Shown: piece after piece, positions 40,985-48,710 of the stretch
How the letters are laid out: the number at the start of each line of letters is the position of its first letter
Numbering within the stretch: the stretch's first letter is position 1
Origin: Oscillibacter valericigenes
GTDB lineage: Bacteria; Bacillota; Clostridia; Oscillospirales; Oscillospiraceae
NCBI RefSeq assembly: GCF_016902445.1
Contig: NZ_JACSNX010000001.1
Span: 248,001-312,000, forward strand
Length of the DNA stretch: 64,000 bases
Direction of reading: 5' to 3'
Position numbers and translations under genes: made by a program
The notes under the pieces: model-generated
What the model saw: only the letters and a program-made list of their open reading frames with translations
Database searches by the model: none
What the model was told of the DNA's origin: nothing

Positions 40985-41650
40985 TTATTCGCCATATACG
41001 ATCAAGACGGTTTTTCCATCGCAATCCAAATAAACGCTCTGGTCGCCGCCAACCATTCCGTCTGTGCCGAAATGTACTTTCCATACACATTCATCTGTAT
41101 CAAAATATGTCGTAATCCTGTCATACTCGACGGTGCATTCGTTCTTAGCACATTCGGCCACATTCTCAAAAGTTATTTCAGTTTCAGTTGTATTTACAAA
41201 TCCAGAAGTTTTTACACCAGGTTCGCCTTCTACATATATTGCCATATCTTCGGCATAAGAAAAATTAGGGATCGCAATTTTATCAAAAATTGCCTTTGTC
41301 TGCTCTGCTAAATCACAATACATTGTGTGGCTACGTGCAGATACTCCTGTATGCCACAAATGGAAGTTTTCCTTAAAAAGGGTCTGGAGTTCTTCATCTG
41401 TAAACGATGCTTTCAAATCGTCATTGATAACCAAACCATGTTGAATAAATAAATCAAGCAGTTCTTCTGCGGGCATTTCGGATAATTCTTCATAAGTATA
41501 TTTCTGCTCAGCTTCGGATTGAATGTCTGTTTGGGATATTTCCTCGTTATTTTGAGTTGGAGTTATTATGTCCTGTTGTCCTTGCTGACTGCAACCAACC
41601 AGACCCAACACACAGACCAATGCTAAAACTAATGCTATATATTTCTTCAT
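40985..41650 (-). CDS. Lipoprotein, unknown function, island-borne
   Basis: 221 aa from the ATG at 41650 (AAGGAGG site). Lipobox LGLVGC anchors it outside. A Gln/Thr/Ser-rich linker is followed by a helical part (YTYEELSEMPAEELLDLFIQHGLVINDD..., TDEELQTLFKENFHLWHTG) and a beta-rich domain with DECVWKVHFGTDGMVGG. Codon use is clearly more AT-rich than that of the flanking chromosome, a sign of transfer. Similar EELSEMPAEELLDLF starts occur in other Firmicute lipoproteins, but I know no function. Confidence 0.72.
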   Translation of the reverse strand: MKKYIALVLALVCVLGLVGCSQQGQQDIITPTQNNEEISQTDIQSEAEQKYTYEELSEMPAEELLDLFIQHGLVINDDLKASFTDEELQTLFKENFHLWHTGVSARSHTMYCDLAEQTKAIFDKIAIPNFSYAEDMAIYVEGEPGVKTSGFVNTTETEITFENVAECAKNECTVEYDRITTYFDTDECVWKVHFGTDGMVGGDQSVYLDCDGKTVLIVYGE

Positions 41651-41728
41651 ACGGATTACCTCCTTGTAAAATTGTTTACTTGTATATATAGACGGAAAAT
41701 CCAGCAAAAAGTTCCGAACTATGGCTAT

Positions 41729-41757
41729 ATCATAGCATACTTCGGTCAATTTGTCTC
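41729..41757 (-). promoter_or_regulatory. Promoter of the AT-rich lipoprotein gene
   Basis: Minus strand: GAGACA (41757-41752), 17-nt spacer, extended -10 TGCTATGAT (-10 at 41734-41729). Confidence 0.6.
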
Positions 41758-41868
41758 ATTCCAGAAAACGAAATTTAAACTTTTTTCAAATTGCCAACCT
41801 CTTCATATAATATTTCCTCCCGTATTATGTGTTTGGAATCAGTTGTAGTTCCCTGACGTTTCTTGTTG

Positions 41869-41877
41869 TGGTATAAT
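41869..41877 (+). promoter_or_regulatory. Extended -10 promoter toward the LuxR gene
   Basis: TGGTATAAT at 41869-41877 without a clear -35. It would give a leader of about 130 nt. The rest of 41651-42012 shows no gene. Confidence 0.45.
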
Positions 41878-42012
41878 GGGCCGTCAGAAATTACAATAAA
41901 GTATAGCCACTTGGACAACAAACAAGAAGTAAAACGAGAACGGCCCCTAAGATGGTTACAGGTGCCAGAGCAATGATATGAGTGCAGTATACTCATGCCA
42001 TATGGAGGAGCA

Positions 42013-43479
42013 ATGGAGAGAAGGAAAACGCAGGCTATGGCGTCGCATAGCGCCATATTTTTATTGCTGAGTATTTTTACATTTGTGTTTCTTGGTTCGG
42101 AATATCTATATGTCAATATGGTCTCCCGCATTGTCGAGGAAAGCCAGACGGTCATTGCACAAAATTATGCGCTGGGCGTCAATGCCCTTGGATTTCTTAT
42201 ATACCCGCTGATAAACCGCTCTGTCCGCGAGAGGAACAAGACGATCCTTATATTTTCCCTATCGTTCCTCTCCATTATCTGCATATTTTTGATCCAACAG
42301 CACATCTCGTTTTCCGTCACGCTTGCGGCAGGCGTGGTTCTGTTTCTGTTGCTGGGCGTTTTTGGCGGCTCCGTTCATTATCTGGCTGCCTGCACGATCC
42401 GGACCGAACGCATAGCCGGCCTGGTGGGAATCTCCTACGCGGCCGGCATCCTGCTACAGTACGCAAACAACAATTTGGTAAATATAGAGATCGCGGAGGC
42501 CGCGGTACTCTCTGTTTCCCTTGCGGTACTGAGTGTTTTGATCATGCGCACACGCCGCATCCACAAAGAAGCACTCGCATCGGATGAAACGGCGCCGCTC
42601 CGAACCGCGCTCCGCCCCGATGAAATGTCCAGAAAGAAAATACCGGCGGGACTGCTCCTGGTACTTCTGGTGGCCCTGATGGCCTGCGTATTCAGCACAT
42701 TGGATAACGCGATCACCCTGGGCCATGCGGCGGGCACGATGGACATCGGGCAATGGCCCCGTATGCTGCTGGCCCTGAGCGGCCTGGCTGCCGGTTTCCT
42801 CTTTGATATCCGGAAAAGAAAATATATGACGCTGATGATGTACTGCGTGATGGTGCTCTCGGTGCTGTGTGTGATTGTTCTCCGGTGGGGCGGGCCATTC
42901 CTGACCGGAGTAGCGGTCGCCTATGTGGCCTCCGGATTTTTTGTCGTGTTTTTTACCACCAGTTTTTTGGAGCTCGCTGCCTGTATGCGCCTGCCGGACC
43001 TCTGGGCCGGCATGGGACGGGCGGTGAATAATCTCGTGGCGGCGCTGGTTACCAACGGCTCGGTGACGCTGCTCCTTGCCGGCAGGAGTATTACGCTGAT
43101 CGTCCTCATGCTGGTGCTGTTTGTCGCGGCCAGCATCCTGATGTTTGCCTACACGGTCAAGGCTCATGCCGTATTGGCGCCGCCCCCGGCTCCGGCGGCG
43201 GGCTACACGCCGAAGGAAAAGTTCTCTTCCTTTGCCAGCCTCTATTCATTGACTGACCGGGAGCGGGATGTGCTGCAGTATTTACTGGTCTCGGACGGCA
43301 GCGTGCAGGATATCGCGCAGCAGATGGCCCTTTCCCGTCCTGTGCTGTATCGCCATATCAGAAGCCTGAATGAAAAGACCGGAACCCAGAGCCGGATCGG
43401 CCTGCTGCAGTTCTATTATGAGTGGATGCCGGAGAACAAGGGCGTTACCCCTGAAAAAAGCCCGGATTTCAAGGCGTGA
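42013..43479 (+). CDS. LuxR-family regulator with 12-TM membrane domain
   Basis: 488 aa from the ATG at 42013 (GGAGG 4 nt upstream; an ATG 18 bases earlier has none). About 12 hydrophobic segments occupy residues 12-400, organised like an MFS transporter. The last 65 residues are a LuxR/GerE DNA-binding domain (SLTDRERDVLQYLLVSDGSVQDIAQQMALSRPVLYRHIRSLNEKTGTQSR). Such membrane LuxR proteins are common in gut Actinobacteria and in some Clostridia, where they control neighbouring genes for use of a specific compound. The two GAGACAAATGTA boxes that follow are candidate targets. GC content is intermediate between the island's left part and the chromosome. Confidence 0.85.
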   Translation: MERRKTQAMASHSAIFLLLSIFTFVFLGSEYLYVNMVSRIVEESQTVIAQNYALGVNALGFLIYPLINRSVRERNKTILIFSLSFLSIICIFLIQQHISFSVTLAAGVVLFLLLGVFGGSVHYLAACTIRTERIAGLVGISYAAGILLQYANNNLVNIEIAEAAVLSVSLAVLSVLIMRTRRIHKEALASDETAPLRTALRPDEMSRKKIPAGLLLVLLVALMACVFSTLDNAITLGHAAGTMDIGQWPRMLLALSGLAAGFLFDIRKRKYMTLMMYCVMVLSVLCVIVLRWGGPFLTGVAVAYVASGFFVVFFTTSFLELAACMRLPDLWAGMGRAVNNLVAALVTNGSVTLLLAGRSITLIVLMLVLFVAASILMFAYTVKAHAVLAPPPAPAAGYTPKEKFSSFASLYSLTDRERDVLQYLLVSDGSVQDIAQQMALSRPVLYRHIRSLNEKTGTQSRIGLLQFYYEWMPENKGVTPEKSPDFKA

Positions 43480-43544
43480 GACAAATGTACCCCCCCTGTC
43501 ATTCGAAAAAAACGATGTAAAATAAAAAAAGAGACAAATGTAAC
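43478..43544 (+). promoter_or_regulatory. Two direct repeats, candidate LuxR boxes
   Basis: GAGACAAATGTAC at 43478-43490 (overlapping the luxR-type stop) and GAGACAAATGTAAC at 43531-43544; start-to-start 53 nt, close to five helical turns. They lie upstream of the lipoprotein gene at 43714. Confidence 0.6.
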
Positions 43545-43610
43545 CTTATATTTTAAGGCCATCTATGCTACGCTTTCCACAGATACTGGCGCAGCATCCC
43601 GGCCTACGAC

Positions 43611-43644
43611 AAACCGCGTCAGGATCTCCTGGCGCGGTTTTTTG
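43611..43644 (+). terminator. Terminator-like hairpin in the lipoprotein leader
   Basis: A 13-bp stem with one G-U pair (AAACCGCGTCAGG/CCTGGCGCGGTTT) and ATCT loop, followed by TTTT. It lies between the LuxR boxes and the lipoprotein start, so it ends the luxR message or attenuates the downstream genes. Confidence 0.8.
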
Positions 43645-43713
43645 CGTCCACCCCGTCCGCAGCGGTGTGGGACGCTCAGGCCAGGCAGTCGCTGTATAAG
43701 GAGGAAATGAAAT

Positions 43714-44865
43714 TTGAGAAAAACAGGATCTATTTTAGTGGCCCTGCTGCTCCTGTTTGGCCTGACTGCCTGCGGCGGTCCGGGAAACGAACCGGAGAGC
43801 GAAAGCGTGCCGAAGGGAGATGGTCAGATAACATCGGAGCCTGCCCCATCTTCCCGGGAACCCGCGGTGTCGATCACGGAAACGGCGGCCAGGACTGTGG
43901 ATTTGGAACTGTATGAAACCCCAGATTTCAGCATCCAGATTCCCAAGGGCTGGACGGTCACCAGCGGCGGTACAGGGATGTATCACTCCATCCGGATTCA
44001 GGACCCCGCTGAGCCCCTCAATCAGATGTTCGTTCTCTTGAAGGCGGATATCCTGCTCCACAGTCAGGAGGGAAAGGACGCCTGGACCTATTATTCCGGC
44101 GTGACCGGTATGCCTGATATGCAGATATTTGCCCAGGCTCCCGTGCTGTCCAGCCCATCTACAGAGAATTTTTATCAGATCTTCCCGCAGTACGCCGACT
44201 TTGCCGCCCAATATGGCCCCGGCTATGCCGGCTATACCTTCCCCCAGTTTGAGGCCTTCACTGTGACCGAGCGTTTCCCGTCCACCGGCAGCCTGAGCGC
44301 CCACGCGCTGGGCGATGAGCTGCTGCGGGCCACCTTCACCGAAGACGGCAGAGAGGGAGAGGGGATGTTTGCCGCGTCGGTCGTGGATTTTGGCAGTGTT
44401 CCCATCGCGGCCGGCCCGCCGGTAGGCTACCAGCTCCCCCAGGCGGACGGCGGGTATTATATGGCGTATAACATCATGGCGGTCACAGCGGCCAAGGACA
44501 CCTTCGTTGAGTGGGAGGGCATTTTGACCGAGAGCCTCGGCACACTGGAGTACTCGGAAAACTTTGTAAACGCCACCATCCAGGCGGGGCAGGAAGTGGT
44601 ACAGCAGGCCATGGACTTCAGCCGAAATGCAAACGAGGTGCTGAACGGGATCATGTCTTCCTGGAAGGCGCGAGACACCAGCGTGGACATCCAGAGCCAG
44701 AAGCAGAGCGACGCCACATTGGGATATGAGCGCGTTTACGACACGGAAACAGGTGATATCTACCGGGCGGAGAACGGCTGGAGCGACAGCTATTCTGGGG
44801 AGCGCTATCAGCCGGTGACGGAAGACGAGATGTACGTACAGCCCATCAGCGGCTATATTGAGTGA
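43714..44865 (+). CDS. Lipoprotein, unknown function, next to LuxR regulator
   Basis: 383 aa starting at a TTG with GGAGG 8 nt upstream; no ATG/GTG with a better site is available before the signal sequence. Lipobox LFGLTAC. After a Ser/Pro/Glu-rich linker comes a domain starting YETPDFSIQIPKGWTVTSGGTGMYHSIRI, reminiscent of PsbP/DcrB-like folds that open with a 'FSIQIPKGW' strand, then a second long domain ending in GDIYRAENGWSDSYSG and YQPVTEDEMYVQPISGYIE. It probably forms an operon with 44926 and 45269. Function unknown. Confidence 0.75.
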   Translation: MRKTGSILVALLLLFGLTACGGPGNEPESESVPKGDGQITSEPAPSSREPAVSITETAARTVDLELYETPDFSIQIPKGWTVTSGGTGMYHSIRIQDPAEPLNQMFVLLKADILLHSQEGKDAWTYYSGVTGMPDMQIFAQAPVLSSPSTENFYQIFPQYADFAAQYGPGYAGYTFPQFEAFTVTERFPSTGSLSAHALGDELLRATFTEDGREGEGMFAASVVDFGSVPIAAGPPVGYQLPQADGGYYMAYNIMAVTAAKDTFVEWEGILTESLGTLEYSENFVNATIQAGQEVVQQAMDFSRNANEVLNGIMSSWKARDTSVDIQSQKQSDATLGYERVYDTETGDIYRAENGWSDSYSGERYQPVTEDEMYVQPISGYIE

Positions 44866-44925
44866 AAACTGCCCTGCTTACAACGACAGGTAGCTGCATT
44901 TTTTTAACGAACAGGAGGAGCGTGA

Positions 44926-45348
44926 ATGAATTATAGCATCTCGAAGATCATCCCATATGTCCGTCGGTATGTGCTCCTTGGAATTTATGACGTGCTGGAC
45001 GGCGAAAGAGTGCCTTATCAAAAGAAAGAGGACACGGTCGTGGCCAAAGCGGAGGTATACGGCAATCTCAGCACCTTTTCTATCTCTGCCGAGGAGCAAG
45101 AGATGGGGACCGAGCTGAAGGTCACCATGCTGCAGTCCTGCGTGGGATTGTCTGAGCAGGGAAAAGAGCGGGCCATGACCGCTGTGATGGATCGAATCGT
45201 ACAATATCTGGAAAACGAGCTTTTGATGAATAATCGCGCTGCTATAATAATGCCGCAGGAGGATAAATATGGATATGGGAGACGGCCCGAGCTCCATATC
45301 CGTGCGGTACGAAAAGGATGCCGGCGCGGTGAAGGTCCGGCTGTATAA
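44926..45348 (+). CDS. Hypothetical protein overlapping the next gene
   Basis: 140 aa, AGGAGGAGC site before the ATG. No signal peptide. The first 105 residues look like a compact alpha/beta domain (MNYSISKIIPYVRRYVLLGI..., LKVTMLQSCVGLSEQGKERAMTAVMDRIVQYLENEL). The last 27 codons lie inside the following gene in another frame and are Arg-rich, so the tail may be an accident of a lost stop. Not recognised. Confidence 0.6.
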   Translation: MNYSISKIIPYVRRYVLLGIYDVLDGERVPYQKKEDTVVAKAEVYGNLSTFSISAEEQEMGTELKVTMLQSCVGLSEQGKERAMTAVMDRIVQYLENELLMNNRAAIIMPQEDKYGYGRRPELHIRAVRKGCRRGEGPAV

Positions 45349-45670
45349 CTTGCTGGGCGAGGATTTCATCCCCGTGGTTTGCGGCGCGCCGGAAGACGCT
45401 GCGGGCGAGACGGTCAGCGTGACGGTGTTCGTGGACGGCCAGCCCATCCCACAGGAAAACTACACGGTTGCGGATGAAACAGAGGAAAGCCAGGTGTCCC
45501 ATATGGATACTCCGGATGAGGTGGAGACTGTCACAGATTATATCCGAGTGATCACCGCCACACTGCCGCAGCCCATTTCCGCCGATGCCAAGGCGACTGT
45601 CGCGCTGGATATGGAGTTGAACGGGCACCGGTTTACCTACAAAAATCCGATTATAGATCCGCTGGTCTGA
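45269..45670 (+). CDS. Hypothetical protein, beta-rich
   Basis: 133 aa. A perfect AGGAGG lies 6 nt before the ATG at 45269, so translation here is well supported despite the 80-nt overlap with the preceding frame. The product is beta-rich (ISVRYEKDAGAVKVRLYNLLGEDFIPVVCG, ETVSVTVFVDGQPIPQENYTV) and has no signal peptide. Possibly part of a small surface or ligand-response operon with 43714-45348. Not recognised. Confidence 0.62.
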   Translation: MDMGDGPSSISVRYEKDAGAVKVRLYNLLGEDFIPVVCGAPEDAAGETVSVTVFVDGQPIPQENYTVADETEESQVSHMDTPDEVETVTDYIRVITATLPQPISADAKATVALDMELNGHRFTYKNPIIDPLV

Positions 45671-46701
45671 CACTGAAATTGACAGAAAGGAAGGAGTGGA
45701 GAAAATGGTAAAAAATGGGGCAGGAAGCTGCTAAGGTATATGGGAACTTTGTCTTGACGAAAGCCCCGAAAAGAGAGAAAAGGGATATTAGGGGAGAAAA
45801 ACCCGCGATAGAATAAAATCAAAGGTGTGAAGAAAAGGACAGGAGGACAGACCATATCTTTATACTTGATGTGGGAACTGTCTAGTTCTAAAAATCGTCG
45901 CTTGACTGTTTCCGCGGGCAGGACCTCCTTGCCGATGCGGATGGTGACAGCAGTACTGGACACCACGTCCACGATCAACTCCAGCAGGCTTTCCACATCG
46001 TCGTATGGATGCTCCCGGAGGAGATAGGTGTAATCAATATTTTCTTTGATTTGCTCTCTTTGCTCGTATCGTTCTATCTCCAATCTGTCCGCCTCCATAG
46101 TGACAGGCTGCGGGGGGCTGGGGGGATAGGTGGATGGATCAGGATGGTTAAAATCAGTTTGATTTAACTTAGTATAATTAGGGTCGGTTTTCTCGACGCC
46201 TGGAAGTCGGCTCTCTCGACTTGCAGAGGTCGGAAAAGCCGACTTCTGCACACCGGAAAACTCGACGTCTGGAGAGGGTATAAAAGGAGGCGGTTCCGGT
46301 TGAGACGTTTGAGGAGGTTGTGGGGGGACAGAGCCGGTGGTAAAGCGCCGCACATAGAGTTTGGTGGGTTTACCCTGGCCCTGTTTGACGCGGTTAATAA
46401 GCCCAACGCCTTTCCGGGTGTCCAGGTCTGCCAGCATCTTCATGGCCTTGTCCCGGCCGCAGTTCATATCCCCGCAGATCTCCTCCACGGTATAGTAGAT
46501 ATACACGCGCCCGTCCTCGTCGTACCAGCCGTTCTTCACGGACAGGCTCATCCGGTCCAGCAGCATACCATACAGCAGTTTGGCGTCTGTGGACAGGTGC
46601 TTGAAACGGGGGTCTGTGATAAGCTGGCGGGGGATGCGGAAATAGATAAATTGTTCCGCTTCATCGCCGTAAAAATATTCCGATATTGCGGCCTCTGGCA
46701 T
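45637..46701 (-). CDS. repA: RepA-type replication initiator, 3'-truncated
   Basis: The frame has 354 codons. Residues 1-120 are the replication initiator A N-terminal domain (FIYFRIPRQLITDPRFKHLSTDAKLLYGMLLDRM, EEICGDMNCGRDKAMKMLADLD), which binds the plasmid origin. A Pro-rich linker (125-200) leads to the C-terminal domain (YTYLLREHPYDDVESLLELIVDVVSST, EVLPAETVKRRFLELDSSHI). At about residue 278 (nt 45868) the similarity stops, where the family normally continues for roughly 40 residues, and the frame runs through foreign AT-rich DNA as a Phe/Pro-rich tail. So the gene is broken at its 3' end. It marks the start of the plasmid/ICE-like part of the window. Confidence 0.82.
   Translation of the reverse strand: MPEAAISEYFYGDEAEQFIYFRIPRQLITDPRFKHLSTDAKLLYGMLLDRMSLSVKNGWYDEDGRVYIYYTVEEICGDMNCGRDKAMKMLADLDTRKGVGLINRVKQGQGKPTKLYVRRFTTGSVPPQPPQTSQPEPPPFIPSPDVEFSGVQKSAFPTSASRESRLPGVEKTDPNYTKLNQTDFNHPDPSTYPPSPPQPVTMEADRLEIERYEQREQIKENIDYTYLLREHPYDDVESLLELIVDVVSSTAVTIRIGKEVLPAETVKRRFLELDSSHIKYKDMVCPPVLFFTPLILFYRGFFSPNIPFLSFRGFRQDKVPIYLSSFLPHFLPFSPLLPFCQFQCQTSGSIIGFL
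45705..45734 (+). pseudogene. Start of a broken gene after 45269
   Basis: GGAAGGAG precedes ATG at 45705, but the frame stops after MVKNGAGSC. A one-base shift opens KKWGRKLLRYMGTLS, which looks like the positive start of a signal or membrane segment and soon stops too. This is probably the remnant of a third or fourth gene of the operon, cut by the RepA junction at about 45868. Confidence 0.4.
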
Positions 46702-46730
46702 GGTCGGCTCCTCCTTTTAGGCAAAGAAAT

Positions 46731-46758
46731 AAGCACGATTGTCAAATCGTGCTTTTTT
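46731..46758. terminator. Hairpin between tnpV remnant and repA
   Basis: AAGCACGATT/AATCGTGCTT (10 bp) around GTCA with T-rich sequence on the plus strand and ATTTCTTT on the minus strand. Confidence 0.65.
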
Positions 46759-46775
46759 CTGAATGTTCAATTTTG

Positions 46776-47000
46776 TCACAAGAGTTTGGTTTTACGGTAA
46801 CTGCCTGCTTTTTTCTTTCTTTTTGTCTTGGTGTTTATGAACAATTGCCTGAGCAGCAGGGTACTGTAAAGGGCCGGACGATGCTCCTTCAGATAGATGC
46901 GTCGCATCCGTCCATATTTGCCGATGTGGTACTCCCTTGTGTCTGACAATACGAGGTCGGGGATCAGGTAGTCCCCGCATTGCGTGTAGGTCAGTTCCAT
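46776..47000 (-). pseudogene. tnpV: TnpV-like protein, truncated
   Basis: The first 50 residues (MELTYTQCGDYLIPDLVLSD... and GKYGRMRRIYLKEHRPALYSTLLL) match the TnpV protein found on Tn4451/Tn1549-type elements of Clostridia. After YSTLLL the sequence changes to RQLFINTKTKRKKKAGSYRK and stops at 74 aa, whereas TnpV is normally about 110-120 aa with an ExxxRR and Met/Glu-rich end. A frameshift or deletion is likely. TnpV has no proven function. Confidence 0.75.
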
Positions 47001-47106
47001 AATGGCCTCCTTTGTGGGAATGTGTGGGGGTGACAGTTACGGTCAGGTGCAGGGCATCCCTCCTTCATCACAACTGTCTTTTCATTCGCCACAAATGAGC
47101 CGCAGT

Positions 47107-47156
47107 CATGATGTAATTTTCGGTGGTGTAATCCACCCTTTATAAATTACATCATG
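47107..47156. repeat. Inverted repeat with internal hairpin
   Basis: CATGATGTAATTT (47107-47119) and AAATTACATCATG (47144-47156) are exact complements; inside is GGTGG/CCACC around TGTAAT (47123-47138). The word TGTAAT thus appears in both parts. Confidence 0.65.
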
Positions 47157-47262
47157 GAAGAATCAAAATAGGCTTTTTGGCGACTTATTCCCCTTTAGTG
47201 GCTTGTGGCGCCACGTCCTTGCACTCACACTCGTTCATCTGTATGAGTACGAGTAAACCGTT

Positions 47263-47325
47263 ATTCAGTCAGATTTCCAAATTTCATTCAGTCAGATTTC
47301 TAAGTTTCATTCAGTCGGATTTTGT
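47263..47325. repeat. Three 23-bp iteron-like direct repeats
   Basis: ATTCAGTCAGATTTCyAArT-type unit beginning at 47263, 47286 and 47309, exactly 23 nt apart; the third is partial and has one change (CAGTCGG). A spacing close to two helical turns is typical of replication-initiator binding sites. Confidence 0.7.
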
Positions 47326-47433
47326 ATCCTGTTCTGGGACAGCTGGATAGTCACGGAGATCAGGTTCGGAATACCACAAAGCAAAACGGCGCCTACTCGA
47401 TACGAAAGTATTGAGCAGGCGCCACTTTGCAGT

Positions 47434-47796
47434 TCAATAGAGTTCCCACCAGTAATCGAACACCTTGCGGTACTGGTTTCCCTTCTTTGGTAGACAGCGA
47501 TACTTTCGGACTTTCCGATTCCCATTCCGCTTCAGATACTGCTGCCGTCTGCTGGACTTCATATATTGAATGTGAAGTCCAGAGTGGAGCAAGGTCGCTA
47601 TTCTCTCATAATCCCCCACGATATAGCCCATATTCGGCGCATATCCGCTGTGCTGAATGAGAAACAGGAGCCGATCTGTATGTCTGACGCTCTGTGAACG
47701 GCGGTATTGGCGACCGGTACGACGCCCACAGCCATTCTCCGCTTTAGTCGATTCCAGGATCTCGGCGATCCGACTGTTTAACTCTTGCTCTGTCAT
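47434..47796 (-). CDS. Hypothetical mobile-element protein
   Basis: 120 aa; AGAAAGG before the ATG. Strongly basic, especially the second half (HIQYMKSSRRQQYLKRNGNRKVRKYRCLPKKGNQYRK), suggesting nucleic-acid binding. It ends FDYWWELY. It overlaps the 3' end of the small gene 47744-47920 by 53 nt. Not recognised. Confidence 0.55.
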   Translation of the reverse strand: MTEQELNSRIAEILESTKAENGCGRRTGRQYRRSQSVRHTDRLLFLIQHSGYAPNMGYIVGDYERIATLLHSGLHIQYMKSSRRQQYLKRNGNRKVRKYRCLPKKGNQYRKVFDYWWELY

Positions 47797-47920
47797 AAAC
47801 CTTTCTACTCTGAACGATCCGGGTGACAGGATTGACTCCGTTCCAAGACCCTCGCTGTTTTGCGTGATATTCCCGTTTGGCCTTCTTACTGCGCTTGTCC
47901 AATGGTATCAACTGTTTCAC
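47744..47920 (-). CDS. Small basic hypothetical protein
   Basis: 58 aa starting at a GTG that overlaps the stop of the upstream gene (GTGA at 47917-47920). Rich in Lys/Arg (VKQLIPLDKRSKKAKREYHA). Its existence is supported by the translational coupling; no family recognised. The alternative start upstream would overlap the previous gene by over 50 nt. Confidence 0.45.
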   Translation of the reverse strand: MKQLIPLDKRSKKAKREYHAKQRGSWNGVNPVTRIVQSRKVYDRARVKQSDRRDPGID

Positions 47921-48246
47921 GGGAATTCGCCTCCTTTTCTCTGCTGTTGACATTTGTCCCAAAGCGCACGGCATACATCCAAATAGTCTATATAGCCCAG
48001 CAACATCATCTTCTTCGGCAACTCTTCCAGGGCTGCCTGGAACCGCTCCCGATCACGTTTCCGCACATGGCAGAAAATCGCACGGTACGGAGAGTCACCC
48101 CGTACATATTCCTCGTGGAAGTGTACCCGCACCTGATGCTTGATGAAAAGCTGATCTGCCAGATAAGCGTCCGTATCCAGGAACACGAAATAGCTATAGA
48201 ACAGCGATAGCCGGTCAATGTGCTGATAGAAATGCGTATCTTCCAA
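47917..48246 (-). CDS. Hypothetical mobile-element protein
   Basis: 109 aa, acidic-aromatic start (MEDTHFYQHIDRLSLFYSYFVFLDTD), then YLADQLFIKHQVRVHFHEEYVRGDSPYRAIFCHVRKRDRERFQAALEELPKKM. Likely a compact alpha/beta domain; the AGGGAGGGC site precedes the ATG. First of three overlapping minus-strand genes. No family recognised, though proteins of this kind recur beside RepA genes in Firmicute elements. Confidence 0.6.
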   Translation of the reverse strand: MEDTHFYQHIDRLSLFYSYFVFLDTDAYLADQLFIKHQVRVHFHEEYVRGDSPYRAIFCHVRKRDRERFQAALEELPKKMMLLGYIDYLDVCRALWDKCQQQRKGGEFP

Positions 48247-48292
48247 TAGTGCCCTCCCTTATGACAATCTCATTACAAATGCAGAGGATCGC

Positions 48293-48321
48293 TTGCTATT
48301 CCAGAGCATATCGGTTATATT
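48293..48321 (+). promoter_or_regulatory. Promoter of the XRE gene at 48372
   Basis: -35 TTGCTA (48293-48298), 17-nt spacer, -10 TATATT (48316-48321). A short TTCCGC/GCGGAA hairpin follows in the leader. Confidence 0.6.
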
Positions 48322-48371
48322 TTAATATTCCGCTGCGGCGGAAATCATCCTGATGAATGGAGGCGATCCAT

Positions 48372-48710
48372 ATGTCCGTGATTCGGTTTCCCGTGATCGA
48401 TCCAGTGGCTACCGGAGCAAATATCTGCCGGCTTCGGAAAGACCGTGGTCTGACGGTTCGAGATCTCCAGCAGTATTTCGGATTCGAGGAGCCGCAAGCC
48501 ATCTACAAATGGCAGCGGGGGCAGAGCCTTCCCAGTGTAGATAACCTCTATGCGCTGAGTGCCTTGCTCCAGGTCCCGATGAATGAGATCATCATCTCCA
48601 CTTCTCATATTGTTCCGTTTGAGCAGCAGGCTTCCGCCTGCTGCTCAGGTCATTTTATACTGGGATTTTTTCCGGTACAGTGGGCGTGGCAGAATTTCAA
48701 AACCGCTTAG
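48372..48710 (+). CDS. XRE-family helix-turn-helix protein
   Basis: 112 aa from the ATG at 48372 (GGAGG 8 nt upstream). Cro/C1-type helix-turn-helix at about 10-62 (GANICRLRKDRGLTVRDLQQYFGFEEPQAIYKWQRGQSLPSVDNLYALSALLQVP). The C-terminal 35 residues are Cys/Phe/Trp-rich and include a strong hairpin in the DNA (GAGCAGCAGGC/GCCTGCTGCTC, 48619-48645); this end may not be original. It faces away from the minus-strand genes at 47434-48246, which it may repress. Confidence 0.78.
   Translation: MSVIRFPVIDPVATGANICRLRKDRGLTVRDLQQYFGFEEPQAIYKWQRGQSLPSVDNLYALSALLQVPMNEIIISTSHIVPFEQQASACCSGHFILGFFPVQWAWQNFKTA

Larger units (their letters stand above)
47001..47433. other. Gene-free stretch with repeats; candidate replication origin
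   Basis: 433 nt. No credible gene. It contains the inverted repeat at 47107-47156 and the three direct repeats at 47263-47325, close to a RepA-type gene, which together suggest an iteron-type origin. Confidence 0.45.

Noticed and set aside
41775..42155. 126-codon minus-strand frame upstream of the LuxR gene
   Set aside because: It overlaps the LuxR start, has no ribosome site and its product looks like the reverse of a promoter region.
45637..45867. The Phe/Pro-rich end of the RepA frame as a real domain
   Set aside because: It begins exactly where family similarity stops, is encoded by AT-rich DNA, and looks like an accidental read-through.
47263..47325. Three direct repeats considered as a CRISPR array
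   Set aside because: The units are contiguous without unique spacers, and no cas gene is present.
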